From Phlegmacium glaucopus (Eukaryota; Basidiomycota; Agaricomycetes; Agaricales; Cortinariaceae): a stretch of 64,000 nt of DNA. Shown piece by piece: positions 57,931-64,000 of the stretch. Position 1 is the stretch's first letter; the number at the start of each line of letters is the position of its first letter. The notes beneath the pieces were generated by a model, which saw nothing but the letters and a program-made list of their open reading frames with translations, had not been told where the DNA came from and ran no database searches. The translations under genes were made by a program, and so were the position numbers. The stretch lies in NCBI GenBank assembly GCA_015039465.1, contig MU130497.1:1176238-1240237 (forward strand), written 5' to 3'.

Positions 57931-58011
57931 GGACACATTGGGAATTGAACCCAACACCTCTCGCAGATAATAATGCTAAGCGAGCGTGATAACCAACTAC
58001 ACCATGTGCCC
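57931..58011 (-). tRNA. tRNA-Ala (AGC) with 8-nt intron
   Basis: Read on the minus strand: acceptor GGGCACA pairs with TGTGTCC including the G3:U70 wobble that identifies tRNA-Ala. The D arm is GGTGTAGTTGGTTATC. The anticodon stem CTCGC/GCGAG encloses TTAGCA, with anticodon AGC, plus about eight extra bases consistent with an intron after position 37. The T arm is TTGGGTTCAATTCCCAA. Total length is 81 nt. An A-run on the + strand at 57905-57915 is the oligo-T terminator. Confidence 0.92.
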
Positions 58012-58114
58012 ATACCAAGGCCAGTGATTGGTATATACATTGGGACCATTGTAGCAACGAACCTGAAGTCATACTTCCGCAAGAAATCTTGTACCTTCAG
58101 ATATATGCTGAGCA

Positions 58115-58195
58115 GGGCACATGGTGTAGTTGGTTATCACGCTCGCTTAGCATTATTATCTGCGAGAGGTGTTGGGTTCAATTCCCAATGTGTCC
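58115..58195 (+). tRNA. tRNA-Ala (AGC) with 8-nt intron, second copy
   Basis: Identical in sequence to the minus-strand copy at 57931-58011 and in opposite orientation; the two 5' ends are 103 bp apart. Internal A and B boxes are present (TGGTGTAGTTGG, GGTTCAATTCC) and a T-run at 58239-58248 can terminate RNA polymerase III. Confidence 0.92.
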
Positions 58196-58238
58196 AAGTT
58201 AGCAGCAGTGTTGATGCTTTTAGCTCTGTCGTTTGTCC

Positions 58239-58248
58239 TTTTTTTTTT
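58239..58248 (+). terminator. Pol III oligo-T terminator of the second tRNA-Ala
   Basis: Ten consecutive T lie 44 bp after the mature tRNA end; it is the first run of four or more T downstream apart from a TTTT at about 58218. Confidence 0.6.
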
Positions 58249-58496
58249 ACGTTGCAGTTTTAGCAGCTTCTCACATTCATACTTTATCGTAGACTCGTGA
58301 CCAGCCGGACAGACAGCTTATAGCGTCAACAAGGAAACCTTGATCGAGGTTCCTCATAGAGGGAACGGTCACTGGTCTAGTTTGTGGCATTCTCCGGAAC
58401 CAAGTTTTCAGCCGTTGATTTACAACTTTTTACACTCAATACATGTATAACGGTGAATACTTTGCATATCAATCTGATTTCTTCCATGACTAGCTT

Positions 58497-60371
<1,875 letters not shown>

Positions 60372-60854
60372 ATCGCAAAAGAAACGAGAAGATCGATGGT
60401 TCGAGTAAGTCTCCCCTTTATATATAGTAAATCTTTATCATGATCATTTGACTACCTAACGAGTTTAGCGTAGGGCTCGACAGTCGCCACTTTCTCACGG
60501 TGGCCCCAAGCGTACATGACTACATATAAAATAGTCTGACTACGGGAGACTACCTCAAGACGGGCTTATCAGCTGGTCCCTCAAATGGGCAAACGAACCA
60601 TCCGCTGCACTGGTCGACGGTTAGATAGATGGACTAGGAGGATATCCTTCAAACATGAGCACCATTTACGTGAGCCTGTTTCTCGGTGGTCTGTTTGTAT
60701 TTCTTCCAATTGTTGCTACCATCATCTCTCTGTCTCCTAGGAGGAGGAGAAACTGTAGGCCCCGACGAAACCTACTGTAGGTTGATGACGACATTTGCAT
60801 TGCAGTGTAAGTACACGCCGAAAATATCCGCGGAGTAGTAGTTAAAGCCAGAGA
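60372..60854. other. Intergenic, upstream of the ALDH gene
   Basis: Contains the promoter of the minus-strand ALDH gene (TATATATAGT near 60420 on the + strand) and the 3' end of the METTL18 gene. A 41-codon ORF at 60655-60780 is the only other open stretch. Confidence 0.4.
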
Positions 60855-62242
60855 TCATCCGTGGGTCCATTTCACACGTATCACTCTCCTGCCCACACCG
60901 ACATTGCGCTCCTGGACAGTCTTGGCGCAGCCCTGTCGTCGTTCTATCGATTTCAAGAACTCCGATACCCCACCTCCTACTCCAAAATAATGAACCTTGG
61001 CCGCCACCAAACACTGATAAGGGCATGAAGCCTCAGAGCCGTCCTCTGCCGCCTTTTCAGAAATATTTAGGGAAGTGATCAGACTGTTCAGCGGTGCCTC
61101 GGGTTTTCCAGTGCAAGCACCTTGCATGAGATCGATGAGTGACTCCAGGCTGTCCATTTGGTAAATGGTTTCCGATGTTAGAATCACGTTATAGCAATTT
61201 GAACCAATCGTGCGAGCAGGTTTAAAAGTGTTCCATGAACCGGAAAAGAATCTAATTGTTACGTTGAGAGCAAGCAAGGAGGAGAGGAAGGCAGTTTTGA
61301 GTTCAGGCGTTATTGGAAGTTCACCGGGCACCGTGATATCAAGGGTTGGGGCAATTTCGGGGTCGTTTACTGATGAACGGTAAGGCATGGACAATGGTGA
61401 TATATCTTGAGAGTCAAAGTTAGATTGAATAGACGCAAGGATGAAAGTATAAAAACGTGTACACCAGTTTAACAAGACGTTCGGAAGCGTTACAAGCTGT
61501 AAGACTGACGCGTTGTAGTCTTGTAGATGAATCTGTGTTGAAGGCCTGACTTCATCTGAGCCCTGAGTTGACGAGGAAAAGAGTTGACGTAGGATGTACA
61601 AGGATGGCATGGCAGTTCCACATCCGATCTAACGGAGGGTTACTCGTTCATTTAACACCAGAGTCCGTCAGGATACAATGCTAAACTCACCTCAAGGACT
61701 CTGTTACCAGCAAATCCTCTAAAATTTGAAGAACATTGCAACTCGTGGAGATACTCAACAAGGTCTAGACTGCACTCCCAAGTTTTCAGTCCTCCTTCGT
61801 AGACGCCAGGTACGAGATCAGAAGGTGCGTCAAGGAAATCTAATGTTTTTTTATTACAAGCAAAATGTGCATTGCCAGTGACCAGTTCTACTGCATCTTC
61901 ATTACCTTCAGCAATCAGCTGAAATCGAGCATCGAAAAGATCACGTCGGATGAGAGTAATTGTGTTTTGGGTTGAGGTGATAGGGACGGATATCGGGGAA
62001 TAGGATATCAGAGAAGGTAATTCGTTTAACTAGGACATTGCAAAGCCAAATCATGCCAATCAGTTGGTGGATGATTTGAAGGGATTGGCACGAACAAGAT
62101 GGTCGATAAGAATTTCTGTAAACGGCTCGAGTTCAGGTGAAGGTTTGTGTGAAGGCAAGGGCTGTATTTTAGACATTGAAGATGTTCTTAGAGAGCCATC
62201 GAGGTCGTCTGCATCATCGATGTTAAAGTCAAACTTGAACAT
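60855..62242 (-). CDS. Protein-histidine N-methyltransferase (METTL18/Hpm1 homologue)
   Basis: Three exons (62242-62096, 62029-61691, 61628-60855) encode 419 aa. The N-terminus MFKFDFNIDD is typical. The substrate-side conserved part reads VPGVYEGGLKTWECSLDLVE. SAM-binding motif I is VLEIGCGTAMPSLYIL, followed by DYNASVLQLVTLPNV and SGSWNTF. Then come NCYNVILTSETIYQMDSLE, carrying the N-x2-L-T-SETIY hallmark, and the end YFGVGGGVSEF with VGRRVIRVKW. In yeast Hpm1 methylates a histidine of ribosomal protein uL3 and tunes translation. Motifs are intact. Intron 1 has a GTTCGT donor. Confidence 0.92.
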
Positions 62243-63433
62243 GGTGGTTTCAAGCTTACGATCCAGTAATGGCTCCCTGCTTGTTATTGTTTTGTTTGTT
62301 TATCTTGTATAAAAGCATCAGTAAAATAACATGCTGCTGGAATGGTTGGGACTAGTGCCTCCAGTAGTTCCAGCACACCAGTACATGAGCTAGGTCTATG
62401 GTGACATGCCCGAATCCAGCACGGGTACTGGAAAAGAAAATTTACTAGGGCCAGGCTTCTGAGCTAGAGCTAGAATACAGTCCCTGTACCAGGTACCTCA
62501 CACTGCTTTCAGTTTTCACGGTAATAAACAATCCAAATTATTATTAACAGTACATACTACACAAGTAACAGAAAGGGACTATCTATGTATACTACCATGG
62601 TACCACCATCACCGTTGAAAATAAATAAATTAGAATAACTACCCCCCCCAGCAATACATCCTCCTCCTTGTTATCATCATCATACATCGTCATTGCACAT
62701 TGTCATATGTACACAGCACATTGTATGTCGTTATACATCGCCATCATCGTATATCGTCGTTGTATGTCGTATGCATCATTGAAAGGCGTGCAAACCTAAA
62801 TTAGAGGATTGATGAATTGTATATCTTTGACATATACGAGATCCATGACTACCCACCAGACAGTAGACTAGAACGTAGTGCTTATGAAATAATAGGCGAC
62901 GAAATAGGTGTTGGAAATTCTGGTGTCGGTTTAAAGTACAACAGTCTAGACGAGAGCGCTAACAAAGTGGAGCTAAAGCTAGAGGGAGGATATGCGTTGT
63001 ATTGGTTTAAACCGATGGAGAATACCGTCTCCAAAGGTCTACTACTTATACATCTCAGACTGTGGCTATGTTATGATATACATCTACGAGTCTTTACCGC
63101 TATTGGTCAATATCCTTAGCTATCTACTCAGGTCCATATTGATACATTTAGCTCGCATGATTACTAAAATTCCAACAATAGGGTGGTCCTTCTCCAGAGT
63201 TCAGCTACCATGAAATGTGTTTTTAATTTGTAAGTTTCAACGCACTTATGTTAATGATCAAATAACCGTGATCGCTACAGATGTTTGTCGTCATGTCGTA
63301 TGTCATCGTCACATCATGTCATTGTCGTGCTGTTATCATATGATAAAAAAAACCCATAGTGAGGGGGTTAGAGCTGTCGTCACCATTGTTGTTAGCCGTG
63401 TCATCGTTGTTGTTAGTCATTGCCAATCAAAAC
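62243..63433. other. AT-rich intergenic region with CATCGT-type microsatellite
   Basis: From about 62665 to 62785 the sequence is a degenerate array of CATCATCGTATATCGTCGTTG-like trinucleotide-based repeats. Other ORFs here look random. Confidence 0.5.
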
Positions 63434-64000
63434 TCAAAAGGTTAGTATAGTGAAATTAAAAATAAATGAAAAAGTCGACAACAAATCAGTGTGATGAATT
63501 CTACGAAATCCGAGGACAGTGTCGTAGGCCATGTACTGGTTCACGGGCAGAAGTATAAAGGGGACCAGAGCCTTCAGTTTCCTCAGCGCATCCATGTGAT
63601 CTGCAGGGATGTGTTGCTCAGCCAGTTTCTCAGCGGAGAAAGGAGAATCATGCATCAAGTGCCAAAAACGATGCACAATGTAAGTCACGGTGGACTGTCG
63701 AGCATTACATGCGCGTTGAATGTCAGAATTCACATCTGAACATGGTTCATATGAGATGGTTATGTCGAAGGCCGTGGGCATTGGGGTCGAATGGTGATGT
63801 TGATGGTTGTCGTCTGCGATGTGATTTCCATGCGAGTCGCAGAGGTGAAGCTCAAATAGCTTAGCATATGCAGACGCGAGTTCACGTAGCTAATAAGAAA
63901 AAGATTACTATAGTGAAATAAAATAGAAATAAAAAATAAAAAAACCCCTAGCAAGGGGGTGGGGTAGAGCCATCGTCGGCGTCATTGTTAGCCGTGTCGT
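63360..64000. repeat. Two direct copies of a 45-60 bp GTTGTTAGCCGTGTC-type segment
   Basis: Sequence at 63346-63405 (ending in GTTGTTAGCCGTGTC) recurs at 63938-63998 with about 75 percent identity, including a preceding AAAAAAACCC. They flank the partial unknown gene and could be duplicated exon ends or an unrelated repeat. Confidence 0.5.
63434..63889 (-). CDS. Unknown protein, internal exon(s) of a gene extending past the right edge (partial)
   Basis: A good 3' splice site (TTTTTCTTATTAG) at 63890 opens a long minus-strand frame, LRELASAYAKLFELHLCDSH through HRFWHLMHDSPFSAEKL and LRKLKALVPFILLPVN. Its amino-acid composition and codon use look protein-coding. The 5' exons would lie beyond 64000. 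The 3' border is uncertain: either a stop at 63434 or a splice donor before it. I do not recognise the family. Confidence 0.45.
   Translation of the reverse strand, partial: LRELASAYAKLFELHLCDSHGNHIADDNHQHHHSTPMPTAFDITISYEPCSDVNSDIQRACNARQSTVTYIVHRFWHLMHDSPFSAEKLAEQHIPADHMDALRKLKALVPFILLPVNQYMAYDTVLGFRRIHHTDLLSTFSFIFNFTILTF

Noticed and set aside
60655..60780. 41-codon ORF with one hydrophobic helix and a basic tail (MSTIYVSLFLGGLFV)
   Set aside because: Looks like a small membrane peptide, but length, position in the ALDH upstream region and lack of other support make it indistinguishable from chance.
62665..62785. CRISPR-like or satellite array
   Set aside because: It is a degenerate trinucleotide-type microsatellite without regular repeat-spacer structure.

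Overview
This window is nuclear DNA of a filamentous basidiomycete, most likely an agaricomycete. The evidence is dense spliced genes with 45-90 nt GT-AG introns (plus two probable GC-AG introns), a divergent G-alpha gene, a Kar5-type karyogamy gene, a Som1-like protein with twin CX9C motifs, an OTT_1508-type deaminase, a class V/VII chitin synthase relic, and decayed Ty3/gypsy and tyrosine-recombinase retroelements. No bacterial operon, CRISPR array, rRNA or replication origin was seen. All exon structures were built by hand from splice signals, reading-frame closure and family similarity recalled from memory; no database search was run.

Layout. 1-951: 3' end of a Ty3/gypsy chromovirus (integrase tail, chromodomain, polypurine tract, LTR). 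1373-5450: a decayed DIRS/Ngaro-like element (gag, RT-RNase H, tyrosine recombinase). 5.5-12.7 kb: a repeat-rich island with nested hAT-like non-autonomous elements, a nucleic-acid/nucleotide deaminase-family gene, and a chitin synthase pseudogene with a myosin-like domain. Near-identical inverted 62-65 bp sequences lie on the two sides of the deaminase and pseudogene. 12.9-15.9 kb: a membrane protein gene whose nine introns are all phase 0 with tiny symmetric exons. 17.4-20.3 kb: a furin/EGF-like cysteine-rich single-pass membrane protein. 20.9-23.5 kb: a Pmp3-family proteolipid and a G-alpha subunit. 23.5-28.3 kb: gene-poor, with another 8-bp-TSD element and a dispersed repeat. 28.3-31.9 kb: compact cluster of a La-motif RNA-binding protein, a NADAR-domain protein and mitochondrial ribosomal protein mS33. 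32-33.4 kb: a broken helicase relic.

33.5-64 kb is mostly housekeeping: a hypothetical protein, S-adenosylhomocysteinase, a Som1-like protein, a conserved basidiomycete protein of unknown function, a glutathione S-transferase, the Kar5 homologue, a CCCH-RRM-RBR ubiquitin ligase, a D-2-hydroxyacid dehydrogenase, a hypothetical protein, the Sin3 corepressor scaffold, an aldehyde dehydrogenase with an inverted pseudogene copy and two mirror-image tRNA-Ala genes between them, the METTL18/Hpm1 histidine methyltransferase, and part of an unknown gene at the right edge.

The genes do not form one pathway. Several neighbours are divergent pairs with very short shared upstream regions: NADAR/mS33 (62 bp), hypothetical/Sin3 (84 bp), GST/Kar5 (154 bp). 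The most unusual features are the transposon-framed deaminase locus, the phase-0 micro-exon membrane gene, and the inverted ALDH/tRNA-Ala duplication.
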